Assembly: GCF_017968845.1 (NCBI RefSeq)
Contig: NZ_CP072876.1
Coordinates: 1,178,001 to 1,242,000 of the forward strand
Origin: Microbacterium sp. NIBRBAC000506063
GTDB lineage: Bacteria > Actinomycetota > Actinomycetes > Actinomycetales > Microbacteriaceae
DNA length: 64,000 bases
Direction: 5' to 3'
Each line of letters starts with the position of its first letter. Position 1 is the first letter of the stretch. Positions 37,836-48,320 of the stretch are shown here, piece by piece. Under the pieces are notes generated by a model. It saw only the letters and a program-made list of their open reading frames with translations, ran no database searches and had not been told where the DNA came from. The translations under genes were made by a program, and so were the position numbers.

Positions 37836-39460
37836 TCAGTAGGCGTAGACGCGGCCCTCGGGCCAATGGCGTTCGACGCCGGCGGCGTCCAGCTCGGCCT
37901 GGTAGTCGGCCAGGCGCGCGGACTCGGCGTGGACGGCATGCGGCGTGGTCTGCGCATCGAGGCAGTAGGCGGCGAGGTGCCCGGCCGCCTCGCCGATGTT
38001 CCACTCGACGGGATGCAGCCGGTAGCAGCCGTTGGTGATGTGGGTCGTGCCGATGTTCTTGTTCGCCGCGAGCAGGTTCGTCACCCGCCGCGGGATGAGG
38101 GCGCCCAGCGGGATCTCGAAGGGCGTGGACGCGACGTCGATGTAGGTGTCGCCGCCGGTCGAGGGGTGCAGGTCGATGCGGTACATGCCGACACCGATCG
38201 ACTCCTCGTAGCGGGTCGCCCCGGCGTCGCCGCGGATCGCGTAGGACACGTCGTTCTCGGTGATGGTGGTGAGGGCCCGGATGCGGCGGGACTCGCGGTG
38301 ATACGGTGCCTGGGCGAGGCCGTCCTCGGTGCCCATCACATCGGGGCGCAGGCGCAGCCCCGGGAATCCGGTGCCGCCGTCCGGGCGGGGGCCTCGGTCT
38401 GCATCCAGTAGAGCATCGAGAGGCTCAGCTGGCGCGCGCGGGCATAGTGGGCGAGCTCCTCCTCGCGCGGCACGTCGAGCACCGGCGCGAGGAAGTAGTC
38501 GATGCTCGGCCAGTTCACCAGGCAGATGTCACTGTCGTAGAAGCCGGGGGCGAACTGGTCACGGGCGGCGATGCGCCGGAAGAACCAGAGGTTCTGGTCG
38601 CCGGCGTTGCGCGACTGGTCGGCGTCGACCGCGAGGACGTCGTCGCCCGGGTTGGGCGAGAAGGCCCGGGTGTCGATCTCCAGGGTGCGCGGGTTGGGCG
38701 CCTCCCACGACAGCATGCGGTGACCCTGCCAGGCGGAGGGGGCGTACTCGCGCCAGAAGTCGTACTCCGCGGGGCGCTCGATCGTGTGGTCGCCTTCGAC
38801 GTGCTCCACGGCGAAGCACATGCTCAGCGCCTGCACGTTCTCGGGCTGCACCGTCTCGGGGGCGCTGGGCTCCCCGGTCTCCGCGCGCGACTCGAAGCCC
38901 GTGACGTACTCGGTTCCGGTCAACGGCAGGAGCTCTCCGGTCTCGGTGGCGTCGAGGACGTACTGCGCGGTCACGGTCACGTCACCCCCGCCGGTCTCCG
39001 AGGCGAGCGTCACGGAGGTCACGCGGTCCCCGTCGACGGATGCCGCGACCGGCCGCACGCGCTCGAGCAGTTGCACGCGTCCGGTCGAGCGGTGCGGGGC
39101 GAGCATCTCCTCCAGCACGCCGACGGCGATGGCCGGCTCGTGGCAGAGCTTCGAGACCCAGCCGGCACCCGGATTCAGGTCGACCTTGTCGCGCGCCGCG
39201 TCGATGAGCGGGTACCGCCGACGGTAGACGTCCCGGATCCCCTCACGCAGCGCGCGGTAGCGGGCCGTGATGCCGAACTCCTCGACCCAGGGGTGCTCGT
39301 CCGGTGGGACGGCCTGGGAGGTGAGCTGCCCGCCGATCCACGGGTGCTCCTCGGTCAGGATCACGCGCGCTCCGCGGTCGGCGGCGGCCAGGGCGGCGGC
39401 GACGCCGCCCAACCCTGCTCCGACGATCAGGATGTCGGTGGATAGTTCACGCGTGGTCAC
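37836..39460 (-). CDS. FAD-dependent oxidoreductase in the sugar locus, frame broken
   Basis: About 541 residues, FAD_oxidored (PF12831-like) type. FAD loop [29 protein letters not shown] near the N terminus, then [12 protein letters not shown]. Near the C terminus are [26 protein letters not shown]. One base is missing near 38380. GTG 39460 has AAGGA 8 bases upstream and overlaps the LacI gene. Similar flavoproteins recur in carbohydrate-utilisation loci without assigned substrate; oxidation of a sugar hydroxyl is the best guess. Confidence 0.84.
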
Positions 39461-40560
39461 GAATGGTTCCTTCTGGTGTGTCGGCGGTGGTGGGTGCGGC
39501 GGCGAAGGACTCGCCGTCGACGTCGGGGCAGTCGAGCATCTGGTGGTAGTCGTCCTCGTCGAGGGCGGGGGCGTTCGGCATCCGTCCCTCCGGGGTGCGC
39601 GGCGCCTCCGGCTCCTGGTCGACGATCCGCGACAGCAGGACGAGCGCCCGGGCGCCCATCTCCTCGCGCGGCACGACGAAGCCGGACCAGTTGCGGCCGC
39701 GGTGGCGCGGATGCAGGGGCTGACCGAGCAGCAGCATCGAGACATCCGCCGGGATCCGCAGTCCCCGGGACTCGAGCTCGTCGGCGAGCTCCTCGGGGGA
39801 GTTCTCCGGCGCGACGAGGATCGCGGTCAGGCGTCGTTCGGCGATCTCCTCGGCGGCGCCGGGCACGTCGTGCACGTCGACGAAACGCAGCGGCAGGCCG
39901 TGGGCGCGCATCGTCTGCCGGTACCCCTCGACGCGGTCGAGGGTCGGCTGGTCGCTGGCCTGGGGCCGGCGTAGCCGATGCGGGTGTGGCCGGCCGCGAC
40001 GAGGCGCTCGACCTGGCGGGCGGTGGCGGTGACGTAGTCGGCCCCACATAGGGCAGCATCCGCCCCTCGCTCACGCGCTTGCCGATGAAGACGAAGGGGT
40101 AGTTCGTGTCCAGCAGGTGCTGGAGCTCGCTCTGGTCCTCGTGCTGTCCGAGCAGGAGGCAGCCGTCGGCGATGCCCAGCCGCTGCCAGCCGTCGCGGGC
40201 GAGCCGGCGGCGGCCCTCGACCACGCGGGCGGAGGTGAACAGGAGCGTGTCGACGCCGAGCTGCTCGGCGGCGTGCTCGATCCCGACGAGGAAGGCGCCG
40301 TAGAAGTCGCGGCCGCCGCGCGGGAACGTCTTCTCGTAGGTGAACACACCGAGGATCTGGTTGCGGCCGCCCGCGAGACGCTGGGCGAGCGGGTTCGCAG
40401 AGTAGCCGGTGATGCGGATCGCGTCGAGCACGCGCGTGCGGGTCTCCTCCGAGATGCGCACGCCGATCGGGGCGTTGCCGTTGAGGACGAAGCTGACGGT
40501 CGACTGGCTCACGCCCGCGATGGCGGCGACGTCGGCCTGCGTGACGCGATGGCGCGGCAT
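39447..40560 (-). CDS. LacI-family transcriptional regulator, frame broken
   Basis: About 371 residues. N-terminal LacI HTH: VTQADVAAIAGVSQSTVSFVLNG, then hinge region GYSANPLAQRLAGGRN and a periplasmic-binding-protein-like effector domain (LGVFTYEKTFPRGGRDFYGAFLVG). Frames change near 40040 and 39965. It is first in the sugar-utilisation operon, with a CG-centred palindrome upstream at 40631-40644, and should repress the locus in the absence of an inducing sugar. Confidence 0.9.
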
Positions 40561-40630
40561 CCGATCCTCCTTGATCAGCGTTCGGGTGACGAAGAGCAGT
40601 CTGCGGGGGCGTGATCACGTCGTCAAGGTG

Positions 40631-40644
40631 ATAATGCGCATTAT
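40631..40644. promoter_or_regulatory. Candidate LacI-family operator
   Basis: ATAATGC-GCATTAT is a perfect 14-bp palindrome with the central CpG typical of LacI-family operators. A half site GCATTAT recurs about 58 bases further (40692-40698). The 253-base region 40561-40813 between LacI and the divergent flavoprotein holds both and no gene. AT-rich sequence around it is a plausible promoter. Confidence 0.68.
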
Positions 40645-40813
40645 TTACGGTGCTTTACGGGTTGAAATCACAGGGGTGCTGAGACAAATCCGCATTATCC
40701 GGCGGAGGGAGCGGATGCTGCCGGATCCGACCCTTCACGATCGTCGGCACCGTCCCCGAACCCCGCCGCAAGGAGTACGGTCGGAAGTGCCGGAAGCATA
40801 GAGGGAGGAAGCC

Positions 40814-42035
40814 ATGGCGCGGGCGATCGTGATCGGTGCGGGGTTCGTGGGGCTCTCCACGGCCTGGCATCTGCAGGAGCACGGCCTGGAGGTCACCGTC
40901 GTCGACCGCACCGGCGTCGCGGCCGGATCCTCGTGGGGCAACGCCGGCTGGCTCACGCCGGGCAAGGCCATCCCGCTGGCCGATCCGAGCCTGTGGGCGT
41001 ACGGGCCGAAGGCCCTGCTGGATCCGGATGCCGCACTCCATGTGCCGTTCCGCTTCGATGTCGGCCTGTGGTCGTTCCTCGCGCGCTTCGCCTCCCACGG
41101 CACGAACCGCGCCTGGGACCGCACGATGGCCGCGCTCACCCCGATCGACAAGCTCGCGCTCGCCGCATTCGACGAGCTCACCGACGGTGGCGTCGACTCC
41201 TGGACCCGCGAGGGTCCATTCGTGATCGGCTTCCAGGAGGAGTCGCAGGCGAAGGGATTCCTGCACGAGATCGCCGGTGTCGTCCGTCACGGGCAGGAGG
41301 TGCCCTTCGAGCGCCTCGACGATCCATGGAAGCTCGCCCCGCAGCTCGCCGAGGGGGTCGCCGTCGCCTATCGCCTGGACGGGCAGCGCTTCCTGGAGCC
41401 GGCGCCCTTCGCGTACGCCCTGGGCGACGCGGTCGAGGCGCGCGGGGCGCATATGCGCTTCGGCAAGGCCGTGGCATCCGTCTCCTCGGTCGGCACCCCG
41501 ATGGTCACGCTCGAGGACGGAGAGGTGCTCACGGCGGATCACGTCGTCGTCGCCACCGGCGCATGGCTGCCGGCGCTCGCGCGCCCGCACGGGGTGAGAG
41601 TGCGCGTCCAGGCCGGACGCGGATACTCCTTCACCGTCGCGAGCGAGCACCCGCCCGAGCGCCCGGTGTACTTCCCCTTCCAGCGGATCGCCTGCACGCC
41701 GTACCGGGTCGTCTCCGCATCGCGGGCACCATGGAGTTCCGCTCGCCCGACGAGGCCGCGCGACCCCGGCGCATCCAGGCGATCGTGAACCAGGCGCGCG
41801 AGCTGTTCCGGGGCATCGACCTCGACGACCGCGAGGACGAGTGGGTGGGGTCGCGCCCGGTCACCCCGACGGCCTTCCGATCGTCGGCGCCACCCGGTCG
41901 CCGGGCGTGTACGTCGCCGGCGGCCATGGCATGTGGGGCGTCGTGCTCGGCCCCGCCACGGGCAAGCTCCTGGCGAAGCAGATCGTGACGGGTGAGATCG
42001 ATCCGGCGATCGTGCCGTTCGATCCGCTGCGCTGA
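40814..42035 (+). CDS. D-amino-acid dehydrogenase-type FAD oxidoreductase, frame broken
   Basis: About 408 residues, DAO family. FAD loop AIVIGAGFVGLSTAWHLQEHG, then the DadA-type segment GSSWGNAGWLTPGKAIPLADP, and the C-terminal GHGMWGVVLGPATGKLLA. Frames change near 41725 and 41875. GAGGGAGGAAG precedes ATG 40814. DadA-type enzymes oxidise D-amino acids to 2-oxo acids, feeding electrons to quinone; related proteins oxidise hydroxyproline or sarcosine, so the substrate is not certain. Confidence 0.87.
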
Positions 42036-42182
42036 GGTCGGCCGGCGCGTGCTTCGGATCGAGACATCGGATGCCGCGCAGCGCCGGCCGGTGAAGTCCG
42101 TGACGCACCGGAGACCGGCTACTTTATGTCAGCTTCTGTCGGGAGTTCTCCGGAGTTGAGCACCGGTGCGCAGGAGGAATGT

Positions 42183-43195
42183 GTGGGCGGCATCCGTCAT
42201 GCTGGACTCATGCGCGGAGTGATCGAATGGGGTGAGCGGCACCAGGTCGCGCTGTACCTGGCGGCGATGGCCGCGGGCGTCGCGGTGGGGCTGCTGCTCC
42301 CCGGCGCGGGTGCGGGCGTGGAGCCGGCGATCCTCCCCGTGCTGGCACTGCTGATGTACGTGACCTTCCTCGGCGTGCCGTTCGCGAGCCTGGGGCTCGC
42401 GGCGCGCGACGGGCGCTTCCTCGCCACGGTGCTCGCCCTGAACTTCCTCGCCGTGCCGGCGGTCGTCTTCGGCCTCAGCCGCTTCGTCGCCTCCGACCAG
42501 GCGCTGCTGCTCGGCGTCCTCCTCGTGCTGCTGACGCCCTGCGTCGACTACGTGATCGCCTTCACCGGTCTCGCCGGCGGGCGCGGGATCGGCTGCTTGC
42601 GGCGACGCCGTTGCTGATGGTCGCGCAGATCCTCCTGCTGCCGGGCTACCTGTGGCTCATGGCCGGGTCGGATCTGGCCATCGATCCGCATCCCTTCCTG
42701 GAGGCGTTTCTGCTCCTCATCGTCCTCCCGCTGGCGCTCGCCGCCCTGACCCAGCTGCTCGCGCAGCGTTCGCCGGCCGCCCGCGCCTTCGAGGGCGGTG
42801 CATTGGCAGCGATGGTGCCCCTGATGATGCTGACCCTCGCGGTCGTGATCGCCTCGCAGATCGCCGGCGTCGGCGGCGCGCTGCGGGAGCTGCTGCGGGT
42901 GGTGCCGCTCTACGTCGCCTTCGCCATGATCGCCGCCGGGCTCGGACTGCTCGCCGGTCGTGTCGCCCGGTTCGATGTCGCGGGCCGTCGTGCGGTCGTG
43001 TTCAGCGGCGTGACCCGCAACTCGCTCGTCGTGCTTCCGCTGGCGCTCGCGCTGCCGGCCGCCTTCGCCCTCACCCCGCTCGTGGTCGTCACGCAGACCC
43101 TCGTGGAGCTCGTCGTGATGGTGGTGATGGTCGCGGTGGTGCCGCGCTTCGTGCCCTCGCGGCCGGGAGAAGCGCGACCTACAGTGGAGGGATGA
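42183..43195 (+). CDS. BASS/ACR3-type transporter (arsenic resistance protein-like), frame broken
   Basis: About 338 residues with ten membrane helices. The segment LLTPCVDYVIAFTGLAGG is close to the conserved proline/cysteine-containing helix break of the bile-acid:sodium symporter/ACR3 superfamily, and FSGVTRNSLVVLPLALALP is the second conserved break. One or two bases are missing near 42595. GTG 42183 follows AGGAGG by 5 bases; ATG 42210 is the alternative. It could export arsenite or carry an organic anion. It is not near the ars operon. Confidence 0.75.
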
Positions 43196-44335
43196 GCACC
43201 CGGCACCGCGTGGCCGCCGCGGCAGCGGCGGTGCTCGCCCTCGCCCTCGTCGGATGCGGCACGCCCGACACGCCGGCCGAGAGCTCCGCGGCATCCGACC
43301 CTCCCGCGACGCCCGCGCCCGACCCGACACCGACGGATGAGGCGCTGACCACGCCGCAAGACTTCGTCACGGGCCTCGACGCCCCCTGGTCGATCGCCTT
43401 CCTCGGCGACACCGTGATCATCAGCGAACGCGACACGGGACACATCCTCGAGGTCGTCGGCGACACCACCCGCGTCATCGGCACGGTCGAGGATCTCTTC
43501 ACCCGCGCGGAGGCGGGGCTCCTCGGCCTCGCCGTCGACGACCGGGCCCGCCTCTACGCCTACTCGACCGGCAACGACGGCAACCGCATCCAGCGCTTCA
43601 CCGTCACGGGTGAACCCGGCGCCCTCGCGCTCGGCGCGCCGGAGACCATCCTCGACGGCATCCCCCACGCCCCCACGCACGACGGCGGACGCATCGCCTT
43701 CGGCCCCGACGGCATGCTCTACGCCACCACGGGCGACGCCGGCGATCCCGGCCGCGCCCAGAACCGCGACGACCTCGCCGGCAAGATCCTGCGGATGACC
43801 CCCGACGGCGACGTGCCGCCCGACAACCCCTTCGCCGGCTCGCTCGTCTACAGCTACGGCCATCGCAATCCGCAGGGCATCGCCTGGGCGGCTGACGGCA
43901 CGCTGTTCGCCGCGGAGTTCGGCCAGAACACCTGGGACGAGCTCAACATCATCACCCCGGCGGCAACTACGGCTGGCCCGCCGCCGAGGGGATCGCGGGC
44001 ATCGACCGCTTCATCGATCCCGTGCAGCAGTGGGCGCCCGCAGAGGCCTCGCCCAGCGGCATCGCGATCGCCGGCGACACGATCTACCTCGCGAACCTGC
44101 GCGGAGAGCGCCTGCGCGCGGTCCCCGTCGCCGATCCGACGACGTCCGAAGAGCTCCACGTCGGCGAGTTCGGCCGTCTGCGCGATGTCGTCGCGATATC
44201 GGACCCTTCGACGCGGTCTGCTTCGCAGGCCTCGCTCAGGACAAGTGCCGAGATCTGGCTCCTCACGAACAACACCGACGGACGCGGCTCGCCGGCATCC
44301 GATGACGACCGCGTCATCCGCGTTCCCGTGGGTAG
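43192..44335 (+). CDS. PQQ-type sugar (sorbosone/glucose) dehydrogenase lipoprotein, frame broken
   Basis: About 382 residues. Lipoprotein signal ending ALVGCGTP, then a Pro/Ala linker and a six-bladed propeller of the soluble aldose dehydrogenase family: GLDAPWSIAF, RAEAGLLGLAVD, GGRIAFGPDGMLYATTGDAG and YSYGHRNPQGIAW. Frames change near 43965 and 44332. An in-frame insertion DPSTRSASQASLRTS before IWLLTNNTDGRG is encoded by the dispersed repeat at 44202-44247. Whether the cell makes PQQ is not shown here. ATG 43192 overlaps the previous stop by ATGA. Confidence 0.82.
44202..44247 (+). repeat. Dispersed repeat, family A, copy 1 (inside sugar dehydrogenase)
   Basis: Begins GACCCTTCGACGCGGT and ends GCTCAGGACAAGTG. 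About 90% identical over 46 bases to the copies at 63899-63945 and, inverted, 63634-63678. Read in frame within the host gene and adds about 15 residues. Confidence 0.75.
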
Positions 44336-44406
44336 GCGACCGCGTCCGAAGCATAGGATCGCCCACGTAGACTGGGAGGAAGACCCCGGAAGACCGAGGA
44401 ACCGCC

Positions 44407-45041
44407 ATGCCTGCCCCCGCCGCCACCTTCACGGTGCGCCACGTTCAGCTCGCCCGCGCCGCCCTGGCCGCGATCGCCGCGCTGATGATCACCTTCTCGC
44501 CGGACCACTCGGCGGAGGTCGGTCTCGCGGTGTTCAGCGGGTTCGCGATCGCCACCGGGCTGATCATGTTCCTGTCGGCATGGCTCGCGGCGAAGGCGGG
44601 GGCCGTTGGCACTACGTCCTGCTCGGCGTGATCGCGATCCTCGGCGGACTCGCCTCGGGCATTCCGGCACTGCGCTCGACGACGATGTTCTTCGTCGTGG
44701 TGATCTCCTGGGCCGCGCTCAGCGGGCTGGTCGAGCTGCTCGCCGGCATCCGGAACCGTCGTGCGGGCGACCCGACCGGGCGCGACATGGTGACCGTGGG
44801 CATCGCGACGCTGCTGCTGGCGGTCGCGGTGCTGGTGGTCCCGCAGACCTATTCACTCGTGTACACGATCGAGGAGGCCGGCAGCTTCACGCTCACCGGC
44901 ATCATCCTCGCCGTCGGCATGTTCGGCGCCTATGCGGCGATCGTGGCCGTCTACCTGGCCATCGCCGGATTCTCACCGCGCCGCCGCACGCCGGCGCAGG
45001 TCGAGGCACCGGAGGCCGCCGATCAGGGAGGCCCTGCATGA
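44407..45041 (+). CDS. Multi-pass membrane protein, DUF308-like, frame broken
   Basis: About 212 residues with at least five hydrophobic helices (ALAAIAALMITFSPDHSAEVG, YVLLGVIAILGGLASGIPAL, MFFVVVISWAALSGLVELLAG, VGIATLLLAVAVLVVPQ, ILAVGMFGAYAAIVAVYLAI), resembling HdeD/DUF308 proteins. One base is missing near 44605. ATG 44407 follows a GGAGG-like stretch. Overlaps the next gene by ATGA. Function unknown. Confidence 0.65.
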
Positions 45042-45397
45042 CCGAAGACAAGCCCAGCCGCAAGGAACTGCTGCGTCCGCTGCACCTGCTCGGCATCGCC
45101 GGCGCCGCCGGTGTCTTCGCCGCGATCGTCACGCTCGTCTCCACGGGCGCGTTCACGGTCCGCGTGAACGACGCGCTCGCCGAGGGCACCTATGCCGGTA
45201 TGCCTCCGGTGCTGCTGGGGCTCGTGATCGGCGGTATCGCCTTCATCGTGACGTTGCTGGTGCTGTCGATGCTCATGCTCGCGGTCGACCCGGCGCAGGT
45301 CACGCGCGAGGTGGATCGCCCGGTGCTCTACGACCCCGAGGGCGAGGGCTCGGATGCCGATGACGACGCCGCATCGGAGGAGGAGCCTTCGGCCTGA
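45038..45397 (+). CDS. Two-helix membrane protein with acidic tail
   Basis: 119 residues, frame intact. Two membrane helices (LHLLGIAGAAGVFAAIVTLVS and PVLLGLVIGGIAFIVTLLVLS) and a C-terminal acidic tail (DPEGEGSDADDDAASEEEP). Translationally coupled to the preceding membrane protein by ATGA. I do not recognise a family. Confidence 0.68.
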   Translation: MTEDKPSRKELLRPLHLLGIAGAAGVFAAIVTLVSTGAFTVRVNDALAEGTYAGMPPVLLGLVIGGIAFIVTLLVLSMLMLAVDPAQVTREVDRPVLYDPEGEGSDADDDAASEEEPSA

Positions 45398-45742
45398 GGC
45401 GTACTCCGCCGATGTGACGGGTCGTCGCTGCTGGTGCGCAGCCGCCGCGTGAGGGCGTGCCGATCAGGGAGGTGCCCAGGCCCAGCACCGCCCAGGTGAC
45501 CAGCAGCCATCCCATCCTGCTGCCGGGTCGACTGCAGTGATCGCGACTGCGCCGATCAATCCGAGGGGGTGACCGCTGTGCCGATCATCATCGTGCACAC
45601 GACGCCGATCCGGTCGACGACCCGAGGGATGGGTGCCCCGCGTCCGGCGACTCTTTCTGCACAGCAGTCGAGATCCGGGATTCTGTCCACATTGCCGTCT
45701 CTTCCGTCCCGCGCCTGGTGCCGTTCGACCAGGCTGGCCGTC
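45398..45742 (-). other. Gene-poor 345-base stretch with a possible small membrane protein remnant
   Basis: No intact gene is evident. On the minus strand, three adjoining frame pieces between about 45590 and 45400 encode hydrophobic stretches (MMIGTAVTP, then GLIGAVAITAVDPAA, then MGWLLVTWAVLGLGTSLIGTP), as if a small two-helix membrane protein had lost two bases. The evidence is weak; the rest of the stretch shows nothing I can interpret. Confidence 0.25.
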
Positions 45743-46192
45743 ATGAGCCGACACGAAGAGACCTCCTTACGCGAACGCGTGCTGACCACCGACGACGAAC
45801 TGCGCGAGCTGCTTGACCTGCTGCTGCTGCGCGCGAACAGGCGTCAGATGTGGCTGCTGTTCATCGACGAACTCGGGCGTCTCGGCGACCCTCTCATGCC
45901 TATGGACGACTATCCGGAGGATCCGCGGGCGATGACGACCACGGGCGACCTCGGTGACGTGTCTCAATCACACCTTCTCATGCATCGGATGGGGCTGATC
46001 CGCGAGGCGATCGGTCATGAGAGCGTGGTGCTCGTGTGGGAGCGGATCGGCGGATCGGCGATCACCGACGCCGACCGGTGCTGGGGGCGGGCCATGGCCG
46101 AAGAGGCTCGACTGCTCGAGATCCCGTTGCGTGCACAGTTCGTGCTTCACTCCCAGGGCATCCGCCAGCTGCATCCCGATGACTATCTGTAG
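45743..46192 (+). CDS. Conserved hypothetical protein
   Basis: About 149 residues, frame intact. A helical N-terminal region (RERVLTTDDELRELLDLLLLRANRRQMWLLFIDE) is followed by a mixed domain with MHRMGLIREAIGHESVVLVWERIGG and EIPLRAQFVLHSQGIRQLHPDDYL. ATG 45743 is chosen since the coherent protein begins there. I do not recognise a family and see no catalytic motif. Confidence 0.6.
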   Translation: MSRHEETSLRERVLTTDDELRELLDLLLLRANRRQMWLLFIDELGRLGDPLMPMDDYPEDPRAMTTTGDLGDVSQSHLLMHRMGLIREAIGHESVVLVWERIGGSAITDADRCWGRAMAEEARLLEIPLRAQFVLHSQGIRQLHPDDYL

Positions 46193-46193
46193 G

Positions 46194-46211
46194 AGCACAT
46201 ATATAGGTGCT
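46194..46211. promoter_or_regulatory. Candidate VapBC autoregulatory operator
   Basis: AGCAC (46194-46198) and GTGCT (46207-46211) form an inverted repeat around the AT-rich spacer ATATATAG, just upstream of the antitoxin start. Toxin-antitoxin pairs usually repress themselves at such sites. Support is position and symmetry only. Confidence 0.45.
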
Positions 46212-46215
46212 ACAC

Positions 46216-46473
46216 ATGATTCACATGTCTACGCGGAACATCACCCTCGCGTTGCCTGCCGATCTGATCCGCCGGGCGAAGGTGTACGCGGCGGCGCATG
46301 ACACGTCGATCTCCGCAATGGTCGCCGAGATGCTCAGCAGTCGCGTCGCGATGGAGACGGACTACGACGAAGCGTGGGCGGCCGAGGTCGAGGTGATGAA
46401 GCAGGGTTTCGGCTCGGGCTTCTCGGGTGAGATCACCTGGACGCGCGATGAGCTCTACGATCGCAGAGGCTGA
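46216..46473 (+). CDS. vapB: VapB-like ribbon-helix-helix antitoxin
   Basis: About 85 residues. The N terminus RNITLALPADLIRRAKVYAAAHDTSISAMVAEML is a ribbon-helix-helix DNA-binding domain of the type paired with PIN toxins; the C-terminal tail (EVEVMKQGFGSGFSGEITW) would wrap the toxin. Start either ATG 46216 or 46225. The toxin gene begins 13 bases after the stop. Confidence 0.78.
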   Translation: MIHMSTRNITLALPADLIRRAKVYAAAHDTSISAMVAEMLSSRVAMETDYDEAWAAEVEVMKQGFGSGFSGEITWTRDELYDRRG

Positions 46474-46486
46474 GGCCGGGCAGAGG

Positions 46487-46912
46487 ATGCCTGCTCTGGA
46501 GTTCTTGGATACGAACGTCCTCGTCCACGCATACGAACCGGACGCCGATGAACGGCACCACATCGCGCGGAACCTGGTCGCAGACGTGGGCATGACGCGA
46601 CGGGGTGCCGTCAGTGTGCAGGTGCTGCTGGAGTTCCACGTGACGATGAGTCGGAAGATGCGGCACGGCGGGTATACGCCCGACGTCGCCCTCGCACGCC
46701 TGAAGATGCTCTCCCGGTGGCCGGTGCACTCGCCGGTCGCCGAAGACGTCGTCGCCGCGACGGCACTGTCCGCCGCGGCGCAGCTATCGCTGTGGGATGC
46801 GACGATCATCCGCAGCGCGGAGCGGATGGGATGCTCGGTGCTGTGGACAGAGGATCTCACTCACGGGCAGGTCATCGCCGGAGTCGAGATCCGCAACCCG
46901 TTTCTCGGGTGA
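46487..46912 (+). CDS. vapC: VapC-type PIN-domain toxin
   Basis: 141 residues. The PIN nuclease acidic residues are in LEFLDTNVLVHAYEP (first Asp), the mid glutamate near VQVLLEFHVT, LWDATIIRSAERMGCSVLWTEDL (the last two Asp regions). VapC enzymes are Mg-dependent RNases that cut tRNA or rRNA. ATG 46487 gives the canonical start; an upstream ATG at 46448 overlaps the antitoxin. Confidence 0.85.
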   Translation: MPALEFLDTNVLVHAYEPDADERHHIARNLVADVGMTRRGAVSVQVLLEFHVTMSRKMRHGGYTPDVALARLKMLSRWPVHSPVAEDVVAATALSAAAQLSLWDATIIRSAERMGCSVLWTEDLTHGQVIAGVEIRNPFLG

Positions 46913-46924
46913 AAGACAGCGGCG

Positions 46925-48306
46925 TTAGGTCGCCAGGCGCTCCGCGAGACCCGTGTAGGTGGCGGGCGTCAGCGCGAGCAGGCGCTGCTTGGCTTCCTCG
47001 CCGATCTCGAGTCCTTGCACGAACTCGGCGAGTTCGGCAGCGCCCACGCGCCGCCCGCGGGTGAGCTCCTTGAGCAGCGCGTAAGGGTCGGAGATGGTCG
47101 AGCGGCCGGCGACGACCTCGGCGCGCACGACGGTCTGGATCGCCTCGCCGAGCACCTCCCAGTTCATGTCGAGATCGGCCAGCAGCACGTCGCGCGAGAG
47201 CGAGATCTCGCCGAGTCCGCGGCGCAGGTTGTCGAGCGCGAGGAGCGAGTGGCCGAGGGCGACGCCGATGTTGCGCTGCGTGGTCGAGTCGGTCAGGTCG
47301 CGCTGCAGGCGGGAGGTCACGAGGGTCTGCGACAGGGTCGCGAGCAGGCCGCCGGCGATCTCGAGGTTCGCCTCGGCGTTCTCGAAACGGATGGGGTTGA
47401 TCTTGTGCGGCATCGTCGACGAGCCGGTCGCGCCGGCGACGGGGATCTGCGCGAAGTAACCGAGCGAGATGTAGGTCCAGATGTCGCTGGCGAGGTTGTG
47501 CAGGACGCCGCCGGCGTGCCGCACGCGGTCGTAGAGCTCGACCTGCCAGTCGTGCGACTCGATCTGGGTAGTCAACTCGTTGAAGTCGATGTCGAGGCCC
47601 TCGATGAACTCGCGGGCGATCGTCGGCCAGTCGGCGTCGGGGTCGGCGGCGAGGTGCGCGGACCAGGTGCCGGTCGCCCCGGAGAACTTCGCGAGGAACT
47701 CGGATGCCGCGATCTGCTCGGCGACCCGCTCCAGGCGCCAGGCGAAGACGGCGAGCTCCTTGCCCATGGTCGTCGGCGTCGCCGGCTGCCCGTGGGTGCG
47801 CGAGAGCATGGGGGCGTCGGCGTGCTCGGCGGCCAGCTCGCGCAGCTTCGCGATCACCTCGCGCAGTGCCGGCAGCCACACGTCCAGGACGGCGCGCTTG
47901 ACGGTGAGCGCGTAGGAGGCGGAGTTTATGTCCTCGCTCGTGCACGCGAAGTGCGTGAGCTCGGCGACCTCGTCGAGCCCCAGCGCCGAGAGCCGGTCGC
48001 GCACGAGGTACTCGACGGCCTTCACATCGTGGCGCGTGACGGCCTCCTTCTCGGCGAGCCAGTCGATCTCGGGCTGGCCGAAGTCACGGTAGAGACCGCG
48101 AAGACGCTCTTTGTCGGCATCCGACAGCGCATCCGTGCCGAACAGCCCGCGGTCGGTCAGGGCGATCAGCCATTCGACCTCGACCTCCACGCGCGCACGG
48201 TTCAGACCGGCCTCGGAGAGGTGGTCGCCCAGCGGGGCGACGGCGGCGCGGTAACGGCCGTCGAGGGGGCTGAGGGGCTGAGGGGGAGGGCGGGCTGCGA
48301 AGTCAG
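46925..48306 (-). CDS. purB: Adenylosuccinate lyase, N terminus frame broken
   Basis: About 460 residues with the fumarase/aspartase superfamily signature GSSTMPHKINPIRFENAE and the first active-site region SEDINSASYALTVK plus HGQPATPTTMGKELAVF. The enzyme splits adenylosuccinate and SAICAR in purine synthesis. The N terminus has a one-base loss near 48270; the proposed start region is around 48304-48306, 7 bases after AGGAGG, but the codon there reads CTG, so either a base is wrong or the start lies upstream (GTG 48331). The gene follows the phosphatase gene on the minus strand. Confidence 0.92.
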
Positions 48307-48320
48307 GGGATTCCTCCTGA

